Assembly (NCBI GenBank): GCA_037349315.1
Contig: JBAIAC010000004.1
Coordinates: 40,117,001 to 40,181,000, forward strand
DNA: 64,000 nt
Source: Chelydra serpentina
Lineage: Eukaryota; Chordata; Testudines; Chelydridae
Direction: 5' to 3'
Positions 55,345 through 64,000 of the stretch are shown here, one piece after another; the first letter of the stretch is position 1; every line of letters begins with the position of its first letter. The translations under genes and the position numbers were made by a program. A model generated the notes under the pieces. It searched no databases, was not told where the DNA came from, and saw only the letters and a program-made list of their open reading frames with translations.

Positions 55345-57860
55345 CATAGACTTTATGGTCAGAAGGGACCATTATGATCATTCTAGTCTGACCTCCTGCA
55401 CAACGCAGGCCACAGAATCTCACCCACCGACTCCTGTAACTTCCTAACCTATTTCTGAGCTATTTAAGTCCTCAAATCATGGTTTAAAGACTTCAGGGTG
55501 CAGAGAATCCTCCAGCAAGTGACCCGTGCCTCATGCTGCAGAGGAAGGCAAAAAAACCCCAGGGCCTCTGCCAATCTGCCCTGGAGGAAAATTTCTTCCC
55601 GACCCCAAATATGGAGATCAGCTAAACCCTGAGCATGTGGCAACACTCACTAGCCAGACACCCAGGAAAGAATTCTCTGTAGTAACTCAGATCCCACCCC
55701 ATCTAACATCCCATTACAGGCCATTGGGCATATTTACCGCTAATAGTCAAAGATCACTTAATTGCCCAAAGTAGGCTATCCCATCATGCCATCCCCTCCA
55801 TAAACTTATCAAGCTTAGTCTTGAAGCCAAATATGTCTTTTGCTCCCACTTGGAAGGCTGTTCCAGAACTTCACTCCTCTGATGGGTAGAAACCTTTGTC
55901 TAATTTCAAGTCTAAACTTCCTGATGGCCAGTTTATATCCATTTGTTCTTGTGTCCACACTGGTACTGAGCTTAAATAATTTCTCTCCCTCCCTGGTATT
56001 TATCCCTCTGATATATTTATAGAGAACAATCATATCTCCCCTCAGCCTTCTTTTGGTTAGGCTAAACAAGCTAAGCTCTTTGAGTCTCCTTTCATAAGAC
56101 AGGTGTTCCATTCCTTGGATCATCCTAGTAGCCCTTCTCTGTACCTGTCCCAGTTTGAATTCATCCTTCTTAAACATGGGAGACCAGAACTACACACAGT
56201 ATTCCAGATGAGGTCTCACCAGTGGCTTGTATAACGGTACTAACACCTCCTTATCTCTCCTGGAAATACCTTGCCTGATGCATCCCAAGACCGCATTAGC
56301 TTTTTTCACTGCCATATCACATTGACAGATCATAGTGATCCTGTAATCAACCAATACTCCGAGGTCCTTCTCCTCCCGCCTCTGTTATTTCCAACTGATG
56401 CGTTCCCAGTTTATAACTAAAATTCTTGTTATTAATCCCTAAGTGTAATACCTAACACTTTTCACTATGAAATTTCATCCTATTACTATTATTCCAGTTT
56501 ACAAGGTCATCCAGATCTTCCTGTATGATATCCTTGTCCTTCTCTGTATTGGCAATACCTCCCAGCTTTGTCTCATCTGCAAACTTTATTAGCACACTCC
56601 CACCTTTTGTGCCAAGGTCAGTAATAAAAAGATTAAATAAGATTGGTCCCAAAACTGATCCCTAAGGAATTCCACTAGTAACCTCCCTCCAGCCTGACAG
56701 TTCACCTTTCCATATGACCCATTGTAGTCTCCCCTTTAACCAGTTCCTTATCCACCTTTCAATTTTCATATTGATCCCCATCTTTTCCAATTTAACTAAT
56801 AATTTCCCCATGTGGAACCGTATCAAATGCCTTACTGAAACTGAGGTAAATTAGATCCACTGCATTTCCTTTGTCTAAAAAATCTGTGACCTTCTCAAAG
56901 AAGGAGATCAGGTTGGTTTGGCACGATCTACCTTTTATAAAACCATGTTGTATTTTGTCCCAATTACTATTGACCTCAATGTCCATAACTACTTTCTCCT
57001 TCAAAATTTTTTCAAAGTCCTTGCATACTACAGATGTCAAACTAATAGGCCTGTAGTTACTCGGATCACATTTTTTCCCTTTCTTAAAAATAGGAACTAT
57101 GTTAGCAATTCTCCAGTCATGTGGTACAACCCCTGAGTTTACAGATTCATTAAAAATTCTTGCTAATGGGCTTGCAATTTCATGTGCTAGTTCCTTTCAT
57201 ATTCTTGGATGAAGATTATCTGGGCCCTCCAATTTAGTCCCATTAAGCTGTTCGAGTTTGGCTTCTACCTCGGATGTGGTAATATCTACCTCCATATCCT
57301 CATTCCCATTTGTCATCCTGCCATTATCCCTAAGCTCCACATTAGCCTCATTAAAGACTGAGGCAAAGTATTTGTTTAGATATTGGGACATGCCTAGATT
57401 ATCCTTAACCTCCACTCCATCCTGTGTTTAGCTGTCCCACTTCTTCTTTCTTTGTTTTCTTCTTATTTATATGGCTATAGAACCTTTTACTATTGTTTTT
57501 AATTTCTTTTGCAAGGTTTACATGGCTTTTGGCCTTTCTCACTTTATCCCTACATGTTCTGACCTCAATAAGGTAGCTTTCCTTGCTGCTTGCTCATCCA
57601 GCTTGGTCTACAACTCTTGCCTATGAATTTCCCCCCCTTTCTTGGGATGCAGGCTTCTGATAGTTTTTGCAGCTTTGACTTGAAATAATTCCAGGCCTCC
57701 TCCGCCTTTAGATCCACAAGTTCTTCAGTCCAATCCACTTCCCTAACTAATTTCCTTAATTTTTTAAAGTTAGCCCTTTTGAAATAAAAAACCCTACTCA
57801 CAGATCTATTTTTGTTTATCCTTCCACACTGAGGCTGGGCAGATGGGTGCTGTACTCTCA
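55345..57860 (-). mobile_element. Older CR1 LINE, decayed
   Basis: The 3' end is at about 55,345 ('gtcatagactttatggtcag' in reverse). Remnants: RT C-terminus 55,815-56,177, RT core 56,452-56,652 (ILFNLFITDLGTKGG, KFADETKL), 56,792-57,040 (NSNWDKIQHGFIKGRSCQTN), linker 57,197-57,415 and endonuclease/RT linker 57,565-57,861. It has several stops and frameshifts. It is a different subfamily from the young CR1, judging by its 3' end. Confidence 0.88.
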
Positions 57861-58082
57861 TGTGGCACCAAGCTGGCTAGCTTCCTACTATGCCTAGCCT
57901 TAGCTTGTATCTGTGATGCTGTATAAAAAGATAACTAGTTACACTAATATAGTCACCACTGTTACAGATTGCAATAAATCGTGTACAAAGTATGTCATGC
58001 ATCAATGGAAAAGTTATAATATGTTTAGTATGATTATTCTGTTTAAATCCAAGTATCATCATTGTATCTGAAGTTATAAATA

Positions 58083-58267
58083 TAGGCAGTCCTCAACTTT
58101 ACGACTTACAGCGAATGGCACAACATTTCTGAATTGACACCCTGATTTGACTTATGACAATTGGTTTTGACTTTACAATGCTCGGTTCTACAATGGATTG
58201 TATTGCGGTTCCGAATTTCGACGCAATTTTCAAGAACCAATTGTGTCCTAAGTCCGAGGACTGCCTG
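58083..58267. mobile_element. Tigger-like MITE
   Basis: Left end tAGGCAGTCCTCAACTTTAC and right end complementary to CAGGCAGTCCTCGGACTTAG; TA at 58,081-58,082 and 58,268-58,269. It is 185 bases with no coding potential. Confidence 0.78.
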
Positions 58268-58269
58268 TA

Positions 58270-58617
58270 TTATACAACCCCAGAAGGGGGGCCAGAAGCC
58301 TGAGCCCACCCAAGCCCCACGTGGGGAGGGGGCCAAAGCCTGAGCCCCACTGCTCTGGGAAGGGGGGCGCGGAAGAGTTGAAGCCCAAGGGCTTCAGTCC
58401 CACACAGGGGGCCTGTAACCTGAGTGCTGCCACCCAGGGCTGAAGCCCTCAGGCTTGGGCTTTGGCCCCAGGCGGTGAGGCTTGGACTTCAGCCCTGGGC
58501 GGTGAGGCTTGGACTTCAGCCCTGGGCCCCAGAAAGTCTAAGCCAGCCCTGGTGACCCCCATTAAAATGGGGTCCCAAGCCACTTTGGGATCCCGACCAA
58601 TAGTTTGAGAACCGCTG
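58270..58617. repeat. hAT-like repeat, only right end kept
   Basis: Ends 'atagtttgagaaccgctg', the inverse of a hAT CAGCGGTTCTC end. The interior has duplicated 'ggcggtgaggcttggacttc' units (about 58,470-58,520). The left end is missing where the MITE adjoins. Confidence 0.6.
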
Positions 58618-58619
58618 GG

Positions 58620-59465
58620 CTGGGTTTGTATATCAAATATGTTTTGCTCTTGGGTGACACCCACAGGGCAAATTTACATCCATACTAGCCATCCCTGTGT
58701 TGATGGGCCATTGAAGAGACTCAGCTCACCCAGTGAGCCTCTCCTGGAGACATTTCAGAAAGCACCAGACAATGGCTGCCCCATGACTCAGTGAGGCATG
58801 AAGGACATGTGAGCTAAGACTATCTTTTTGCCAATAACTTTCTAGGCACATGGGCTGAGGTATAAAATAGGAGACTGTGATATCACTGCTTTGTCTTCTT
58901 TCTTGCTCCACTTCTCTAGATTGTGATTTCTAACAAGGAAGCTGATGATCCCCAATCATTTTGGGTGATTCAGGGAGATTTATTGCACGGTAGCAGAATC
59001 ACCATCACTGCTATTATCCTGACCTAAACTGTGAAATCAACTGTATATGATTCCTTTAACCATTTAATAACTCTCTTCTTTTCTATTAATAAACCTTTAG
59101 TTTTTAGTTCACTAAAGGAATTGGCTGCAGTGAGGTATTTGGTAAGATCCTGAAAGCATATACTGAACTGGGGAGGTGGCTGGTCCTTTGAGATTGGAAG
59201 AACTTTATATATGATTTCTAGTTTTAATAATCATTCATAACAAAAATGAATGGGTGGTAAGTCAGGGGCTAGAATGCCTAAGGAAACTATGTTTTGGCTT
59301 CTTGATAACTAGTGTGGTGGTACAGGAGTCACTGTTGTTAACTGGCTTTGTGAAATCTTAGTATAAAATAAACCACCAGTTAGGGGTGTGTCTGCCCTTT
59401 TTCTTGACGTCTGTCCTCAGTTTGGTAGTCTCAGTGGTGACCCATACCAAACACAGTGACAGTAC
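58620..59465 (+). repeat. LTR-like interspersed repeat
   Basis: A TATA box (tataaaatagg at 58,861) and an AATAAA signal (59,088-59,093) are about 230 bases apart. The text ('cattgaagagactcagctca', 'ttggctgcagtgaggtattt', 'ggtgtgtctgccctt') is one I associate with a high-copy turtle repeat. A solo LTR is the likeliest identity, but ends and target duplication were not established. No internal viral genes are present. Confidence 0.4.
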
Positions 59466-60540
59466 CAAACTGCACACCTTGAGCTACAGAGGTTCCCACA
59501 CAGAAATCCACTGTAGAAGCTGCAGACTTGCCACAACAGGGCTAGGAGGCCAGGGACACATGTGCAATTTCCTCCCATCTCCCCAGGGGAATTGGGCGGA
59601 TGGAAGGGAAGGGTGGTCAGCAAATAAAGCCTGGCTATAGAATTAAGGAAAGCCACATCGAGCGTCTTATAAAGAACTAGCGGGCTGCAATTCCAGCCTC
59701 CTCCCAGTAGGGGCAACAGCTGTGCAATTTACCCAGCAACTGTAGACAGGGGCCCTGCTTGGAAGGTGCAGAGGAGCAAGGGAAGCTTCAAGAGGGCAGA
59801 ATGCCCCCATAAAGTCCCCACTTCCAACCAAACTTCCCCCATCAGAGTCCTCTGCCATTTTACCCTCTTCTCACCAATACCATTTCCCCCCCCACCCCAT
59901 TTTCTGTGAGAGCTACTTTAAATTAGACAAGTTAAAGTCAAGTCACTGACAGCACTTCAGTGGCACAGAGGGGGCGTGGATCAGCACTGCCATCGCACTC
60001 CCAGGCTGTCAGTACCCAGCATGGGGAAGCTAATGAGCCAACCAGTGGACCAAATTCAGTGATGAATCCTAGTCACGTGCCACCCGAGGCACGTTATGCA
60101 TAGGCTAAGAAAAAGCAACACAGATGAGGATGTCATGTATGACACATTTCATGTGTTTTTCAAGTTACAAGACACACAGTACACACATAACACATTTTAT
60201 GCTTCCTGAGGCATTTATTTTACTGAGAGTCCATAAGTACTTAAGCCAATTAAGGCCCCCCCCAATAAATGCACCCAGAGAGGACCAATGTGCATGTGGC
60301 ATTTCACACACCAGTTGCAGGAGAGGGGCCTGGGAACTGTCTCTGACCGGAAAAAGCACAAATGTCCTGGGATTTGTATCTCTGCAATGACGGTGAACCC
60401 GGAGGTTTCAGCCCTGACCCCCAGGCCGCGTTGCCGCCCGGATGCCACTGTTCTGTGTTACAGAGGGACACGCCCTGACCGGACGGCCCCAAGGGATGGT
60501 GCAAATTAAAGCAGTTTCAGAGCCGTGTGTGTGCCGGGGG
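59466..60540. other. SKA3 5' intron sequence, nothing recognised
   Basis: No exon or transposon ends seen. The GC content rises toward the CpG island. Confidence 0.5.
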
Positions 60541-60566
60541 GGGGGGACGGACGGACGGACACTCAC

Positions 60567-60850
60567 CTAATGCACTCCCCCCGCCCCCCGCCCCCGTATG
60601 GGTGGGGAGCGAGGGCTCAGCTATCGACTCCGCCGGGCACTCGCTCTCCCCTCCTCGCAGTGGCCGGGCCCGCGCCGGTCGGACTGTCTCGCGGCTTAGC
60701 TCGGCGGGAGTCGGGCCCGGCAGCCCGGACACAGCCCAGAGACGAGGCTCCCCAGCCCCACCCGACAGCGCACGCGCGGCCGAGCCGTTACCCGCAGCCG
60801 CTCTAGGTTTGCTCGCCCGGCTCCGTCCCGCGCGGCTCGAGTAGAAGCAA
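60567..60850 (-). other. Inferred non-coding first exon of SKA3
   Basis: SKA3 coding exon 1 has its own acceptor, so an upstream exon is required. On the minus strand an excellent donor, CATTAG followed by GTGAGTGT, lies at 60,561-60,567. A second possible donor, GCTGCGG followed by GTAACG, lies at 60,785-60,792. The transcription start is unknown. Confidence 0.4.
60767..60778. promoter_or_regulatory. NRF1-like site
   Basis: AGCGCACGCGCG matches the NRF1 consensus of two GCGCA/TGCGC half-sites. NRF1 is known to control many genes for mitochondrial ribosomal proteins, which suits MRPL57. Confidence 0.5.
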
Positions 60851-60884
60851 AAAGACCCGACGCCGCCGCGCGCCTCGAGCTTTG

Positions 60885-60916
60885 TTTGAACGCCTGAGCA
60901 GAACGCACGCCATTGG
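60885..60916 (-). promoter_or_regulatory. CCAAT box and CHR-like hexamer
   Basis: CCAAT on the minus strand at 60,912-60,916 and TTTGAA (plus strand) at 60,885-60,890, 21 bases apart. CCAAT plus a CHR (TTTGAA-type) element is the known arrangement in G2/M gene promoters bound by NF-Y and MuvB/DREAM; SKA3 is a mitotic gene. The CHR is in inverted orientation with respect to SKA3, which weakens the case. Confidence 0.4.
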
Positions 60917-61019
60917 GCGCTGCGAGGCCCCGCCCCTCCCCTCCCGCTGAGGCGCTCCTCGTCTCGCGATAGCATCGAGCGTCGGCGGCCCGCGTTGCGC
61001 TCGCGCGGTGATAGTCCCG

Positions 61020-61096
61020 GTTAGCGCCTGGTGTAGGCCGTTGCTGTCTTGTCCCCGGCCCACGCGGGAGTGACCGGGCTGCGGCGACGGAAGCCG
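61020..61096 (+). other. Inferred non-coding first exon of MRPL57
   Basis: The coding exon has a 3' splice site at 63,138-63,139 immediately before GTAATG, so a 5' untranslated exon is needed. A donor GAAGCCG followed by GTGAGG lies at 61,097; an alternative is GAGG followed by GTAAAG at 61,129. The start is uncertain. Confidence 0.4.
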
Positions 61097-61387
61097 GTGA
61101 GGCTCGTGAGGCCGGACCTCGCCTGAGGGTAAAGGGCGCCAGGCGCGGACAGCCCCGGGCCTGTCACTCCCTAGCTCGCGCGGCCCGGCCGGGGCCAGCC
61201 CGCAGCCCCCCCACCCCCCGCGGGGAGCCCTGATTCCCGGCGGTTCTAGCGTGATCCCCCCGCAGCTCAGGCTCGGCGGGGGAACCCCCCCTCCCCGGCC
61301 GGGCCTGCTGAGACCCGGCTTCCCCTGCTCGGGGGAAAAGCGAGGGAGGCTCTAGGGGGCTTAACACTTGACGGCTGAGCCGCTCTG

Positions 61388-61560
61388 TGGGGAGGGATCG
61401 CTCAGTGGGTTGAGCCTGCTAAACCCAGGGTTGTGAGTTCAGTCTTTGAGGGGGCCATTTAGGGATCTGGGGCAAAAACTGGGGATTGGTCCTGCTCTGA
61501 GCAGGGGGTTGGACTAGATGACCTTCTAAGGTCCCTTCCAACCCTGAGATTCTATGACTA
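61388..61560 (+). repeat. tRNA-derived SINE in the MRPL57 5' intron
   Basis: Box A region gatcgctcagtgggttgagc (slightly shortened), box B ggttgtgagttcagtct, body and CR1-type tail ending gagattctatgac. It sits about 300 bases downstream of the presumed first exon. Confidence 0.92.
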
Positions 61561-61770
61561 GCGTGGGGGCGGGGGACTAGTCACACAGCGCGATGGGGAG
61601 CGTAACCTGGGCCCATGCAAGCGATGCAATTCAGTGCCGCGGGGTGCAAAGCGGCACCCCTGGGAATGGTATCCAGCCTGGGGCCCACCTGCGTGCGGTG
61701 ACGCTGGCAAGGATTTAAGGGGGGACGTGAACAAGTAATTCTAGATGATGAGTGCCCAGTGTAATGCTTC

Positions 61771-61890
61771 GGAGTAGTAGCCGTGTTAGTCTGTATCCGC
61801 AAAAAGAACAGGACCTTAGAGACTAACACATTTATTTGAGCATAAGCTTTCATGGGCTGCAGTCTACTTCATCAGATGCACAGAATGGAA
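61771..61890 (+). repeat. Interspersed repeat sharing an end motif with 54,862-55,075
   Basis: Begins 'agtagccgtgttagtctgta' and continues 'accttagagactaacacatt' and 'cataagctttcatgggctgc'. It is a common repeat in turtles and crocodilians that I cannot classify; it is truncated here. Confidence 0.6.
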
Positions 61891-61904
61891 CATATAGTAA
61901 GAAG

Positions 61905-61908
<4 letters not shown>

Positions 61909-61936
<28 letters not shown>
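61909..61936. repeat. AT dinucleotide microsatellite
   Basis: A run of about 13 AT units directly after the preceding repeat. Confidence 0.95.
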
Positions 61937-61942
<6 letters not shown>

Positions 61943-62224
61943 TTTCAGAGAATCATGAAAAGGTGGAATTTGCCATACCAACTCTAAAAGGCTAATTAAT
62001 TAAGGAGAGCTATTAGCAGCAGGAGGCAAAATGGGCTGCTGCAAGCTTTGAATGTGTAAATGCCCCTTTACCCTTTGGTGCGACTGATACTGGAATCTAG
62101 TTATGGGGTCCCCATAGACAAAAAGTTATTGGAGAGGATGCACAGAGCCAAAACGTGATTAAATGGGGGTGGGGGGGGGGAAGGTGCCTTACAGTTAGAC
62201 TTAATGTTTAGCTAAATTAAAAAT

Positions 62225-62605
62225 AAATTAAAAATCAGGAGGTGAGTTGATTGTGGTGTGTAAGTACCTTTACAGGGAGAAAATTCCAGGTACTAAAAGG
62301 TTCTTTTACAAGAACCAAAGAGTGGAAGGTAATGCTGGACAAATATCCATTCGAAATAAGGCATATCATTAACAGGGAGGGTGATTAACCATTGGCTCTA
62401 CCACAGAAAGTGGTGGATTATCTCTGTCTTCACATTAAGACTGGATGCCTTTCTGGAAAATATGCTTTAGTCAAACCGAAGTTATTGGCCTGGATGCAGG
62501 GATAACTGGGTGAAATTCAGTAGCCTGTGTTGTACAGGACATCAGATTAGAATATCTAATGGTCCATTTTGGCCTTAAAAAAATCTGTGAAACTCTGATG
62601 CATCC
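62225..62605 (+). repeat. CR1 LINE 3' fragment
   Basis: Reads 'acattaagactggatgcctt', 'tgttgtacaggacatcagat' and 'tctaatggtccattttggcc', the CR1 3' untranslated end, in sense orientation, without coding potential. Confidence 0.8.
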
Positions 62606-62684
62606 ATCACCGTAGAATCTGTCTGAATGGTGGTTATTTCAGGGTGCCAAGTTTGTAAATGTTCAGCTTTGTAACACTTTAATG

Positions 62685-63017
62685 CAGTGTTTCCCAAATC
62701 CCAACCAGTGTGTCATTAGGCAGGAACAGGTGGGTCGTGGAATTTTTTGAAAAAGTACATGTGAGAACAAGGACAGGGGAAAGCTTCCGGATTCTGACTG
62801 GCTGTTTGTCTGTCTCACTGCCCTGCCTCCTTCAGGGACAGAGCAACCAATCAGAGCTCAATCTCCCTCTCTTCTACTCTCCCCTCCTCTGCCAGCAATG
62901 ACTGGGCTCCTCTGCCCCATCCCTCCTGCAGCCGCTGGCCAAGGACCGGTGGAAGAGCCCCTGAGCTCAAGGTGTGCTGCGGCAGAGTAAAGGTTGGGAA
63001 AGGCAGAGAAAAGGCTG
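62685..63017. mobile_element. hAT-like element next to the MRPL57 coding exon
   Basis: Left end CAGTGTTTCCCAAATCCC; the right part 'aaaggttgggaaaggcagag' is a degraded inverse of it. The flanks ctttaatg (62,677-62,684) and ctttaata (63,018-63,025) form an 8-base target duplication with one mismatch. It ends about 120 bases before the MRPL57 acceptor. Confidence 0.65.
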
Positions 63018-63139
63018 CTTTAATAGCTTGGAAGTGTTTTGAGCAAGTGTTTTAATTGTACAGTAACTCTCGTTATTTCTAAAATGGCTTTAATGATTCA
63101 TAAATTAAAAAGCTTATACATAATCTTATTTACTTTAAG

Positions 63140-63457
63140 GTAATGTTTCTGACCACAGCACTGCTCCGAAAAAGGATTCCTGGGAAACAATGGATTGGAA
63201 AATACAGAAGACCAAGAGTGGTTACTCTTTCAATGAAGCGTTCAATGATTCAAAGGCTGGAAGTTGAAGCTGAGAATGAATATTGGCTGAGTCGACCATA
63301 CATGACACAAGAGCAGGAATATAAACATAATGCAGAGCGGAGACTTGCAAAATGGGAGGCCTTTAAAAGCCAGGTGACATCTAAATTTCCTGAACATAGA
63401 TATGTTGCGGATCATTTGAACCACTTGAATGTGACTAAAAAATGGACACACTCTTAA
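63140..63457 (+). CDS. MRPL57: Mitochondrial ribosomal protein mL63 (MRPL57/MRP63)
   Basis: A component of the large subunit of the mitochondrial ribosome, needed for translation of the mitochondrial respiratory-chain mRNAs. The acceptor (TTACTTTAAG) is followed by GTA and then ATG at 63,143. The protein of 104 residues begins [20 protein letters not shown] and includes [20 protein letters not shown] and [20 protein letters not shown], matching MRP63 throughout; the human protein has 102 residues. The basic N-terminus suits mitochondrial import and rRNA contact. The coding sequence lies in one exon. Divergent SKA3 shares its CpG-island promoter. No damage is seen. Confidence 0.96.
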   Translation, partial: VMFLTTALLRKRIPGKQWIGKYRRPRVVTLSMKRSMIQRLEVEAENEYWLSRPYMTQEQEYKHNAERRLAKWEAFKSQVTSKFPEHRYVADHLNHLNVTKKWTHS

Positions 63458-63624
63458 ATCATATCTGTTCACTTTTGGCATATTTGCAGTGTTCTACCAT
63501 CTGATCTGTTGTAACTTGTTCAACACCTCTTGTGGAAAATTTTGTACTTGGTATAAAAATGTGCGGATAAGGATGTGAATCAGATGAACATTTGTCTTCT
63601 GTTGATATATGTAGCGTTAATGAC

Positions 63625-63630
63625 ATTAAA
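63625..63630 (+). terminator. Possible MRPL57 polyadenylation signal
   Basis: ATTAAA about 170 bases after the stop codon, the nearest accepted variant of the signal. No perfect AATAAA precedes it. Confidence 0.5.
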
Positions 63631-63639
63631 ATCAATCAT

Positions 63640-64000
63640 ACAGGAAAAATGGGAGGGTTTTTTCCTTAATCTTGGCTCTCACACAGTGAAAGCTTTCCAT
63701 GCATCTCCAGTACATGCCTATCTTCTGTTCTAAAGAAGGGGTTTTGTATAGGGCCATGCTGCATTTGGGCTGTGGGAGTTGCTGTAAGACAATTGCTGTT
63801 GGGTAGTGGGAGTTGGGCAGGGTCACTGTAAACCAGTATTTTTCTTCACTAGCTTCCTCCTCAAAAGTGTGGGAAAAGCAACCTTAGTCGGTTAACCAGT
63901 GTTATTCCTACCACCGAGTCACTGCTTTATGATGAGATGAACATGAATAACTGATGTGGGCATGAAAAGGTCTGATTACACTATTCTGGGCAGATTGATA
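63640..64000. other. Downstream of MRPL57, nothing recognised
   Basis: No exon or transposon end identified before the window stops. In human the next gene is ZDHHC20, which is not seen here. Confidence 0.5.

Larger units (their letters stand above)
20985..60850 (-). other. SKA3 gene span (exons listed separately)
   Basis: SKA3 is a subunit of the SKA complex (SKA1, SKA2, SKA3), which binds microtubules and the Ndc80 complex at kinetochores so that chromosomes stay attached in mitosis. Eight coding exons were placed by homology and splice sites; all donors are GT, all acceptors AG, and phases run 1, 0, 1, 2, 1, 0, 0 through the last exon, giving 448 codons. Human SKA3 has 412 residues, so the length is plausible. 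A non-coding first exon is inferred in the CpG island. The span is about 40 kb because of transposon insertions in the introns: a DIRS1, an RTE, a Harbinger, CR1s, a Tigger with nested hAT, hATs and SINEs. The divergent neighbour is MRPL57. Confidence 0.92.
60560..61130. promoter_or_regulatory. CpG island, divergent SKA3/MRPL57 promoter
   Basis: CpG density is very high compared with the rest of the window and there is no TATA box, as expected for two housekeeping or cell-cycle genes. Coding evidence places SKA3 to the left on the minus strand and MRPL57 to the right on the plus strand, so this island must serve both. Confidence 0.85.

Noticed and set aside
60517..60975. Coding gene in the CpG island (several GC-rich frames on both strands)
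   Set aside because: The frames overlap each other in opposite phases, lack domains, and lie where non-coding first exons are expected.

Overview
The window looks like chromosomal DNA from a turtle. Reasons: several copies of a tRNA-derived SINE whose 3' tail matches the end of the CR1 LINE (the tortoise Pol III SINE design), plentiful CR1, a DIRS-type tyrosine-recombinase retrotransposon, PIF/Harbinger and hAT elements, and two vertebrate genes with normal introns. Nothing is bacterial or viral in layout, and there is no operon, CRISPR array or phage-like module.

Two host genes are present, in divergent orientation. SKA3 (spindle and kinetochore associated subunit 3, minus strand) runs from about 20,985 to a CpG island near 60,850. 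I resolved eight coding exons with consistent splice phases: 54,560-54,662, 42,926-42,990, 39,848-40,013, 34,449-34,875, 22,760-22,866, 21,766-21,950, 21,306-21,515 and 21,025-21,108, giving 448 codons before the first stop. MRPL57 (mitochondrial ribosomal protein mL63, also MRP63, plus strand) has its whole coding sequence in one exon at 63,143-63,457. The shared CpG island (about 60,560-61,130) carries an NRF1-type motif, a CCAAT box and a CHR-like hexamer. The same gene order is known to me from human 13q12.

Almost everything else is transposon. From the left: a complete Harbinger element (3,274-7,639, intact transposase frame); a short DIRS-like element with inverted ends (9,221-10,262); a Tigger-like element (10,581-11,151); an old repeat pair (about 11,440-12,000 and 14,950-18,065), the second copy split by an old CR1; and nested hAT elements (12,938-13,843). 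Inside SKA3 introns lie a hAT nested in a Tigger (24,072-25,631), an almost intact 6.4 kb DIRS1 element (27,071-33,448), a nearly full-length RTE LINE (about 36,480-39,650), a second complete Harbinger in the opposite orientation (43,428-48,247), a hAT with perfect target duplication (48,543-49,263), a young CR1 carrying a nested SINE (50,246-52,868), and an older CR1 (55,345-57,860).

The most interesting points are: (i) SKA3 has an in-frame stop 12 codons before a recognisable conserved tail, and one of the two CDK1-site threonines known in human is a proline here; (ii) the DIRS1 element is one nonsense codon and one homopolymer base away from open frames, with an SR-protein-like Gag and a clear internal complementary region; (iii) the RTE resembles invertebrate, particularly nematode-type, RTE and is a candidate for horizontal transfer; (iv) the two Harbinger copies have decayed in complementary genes.
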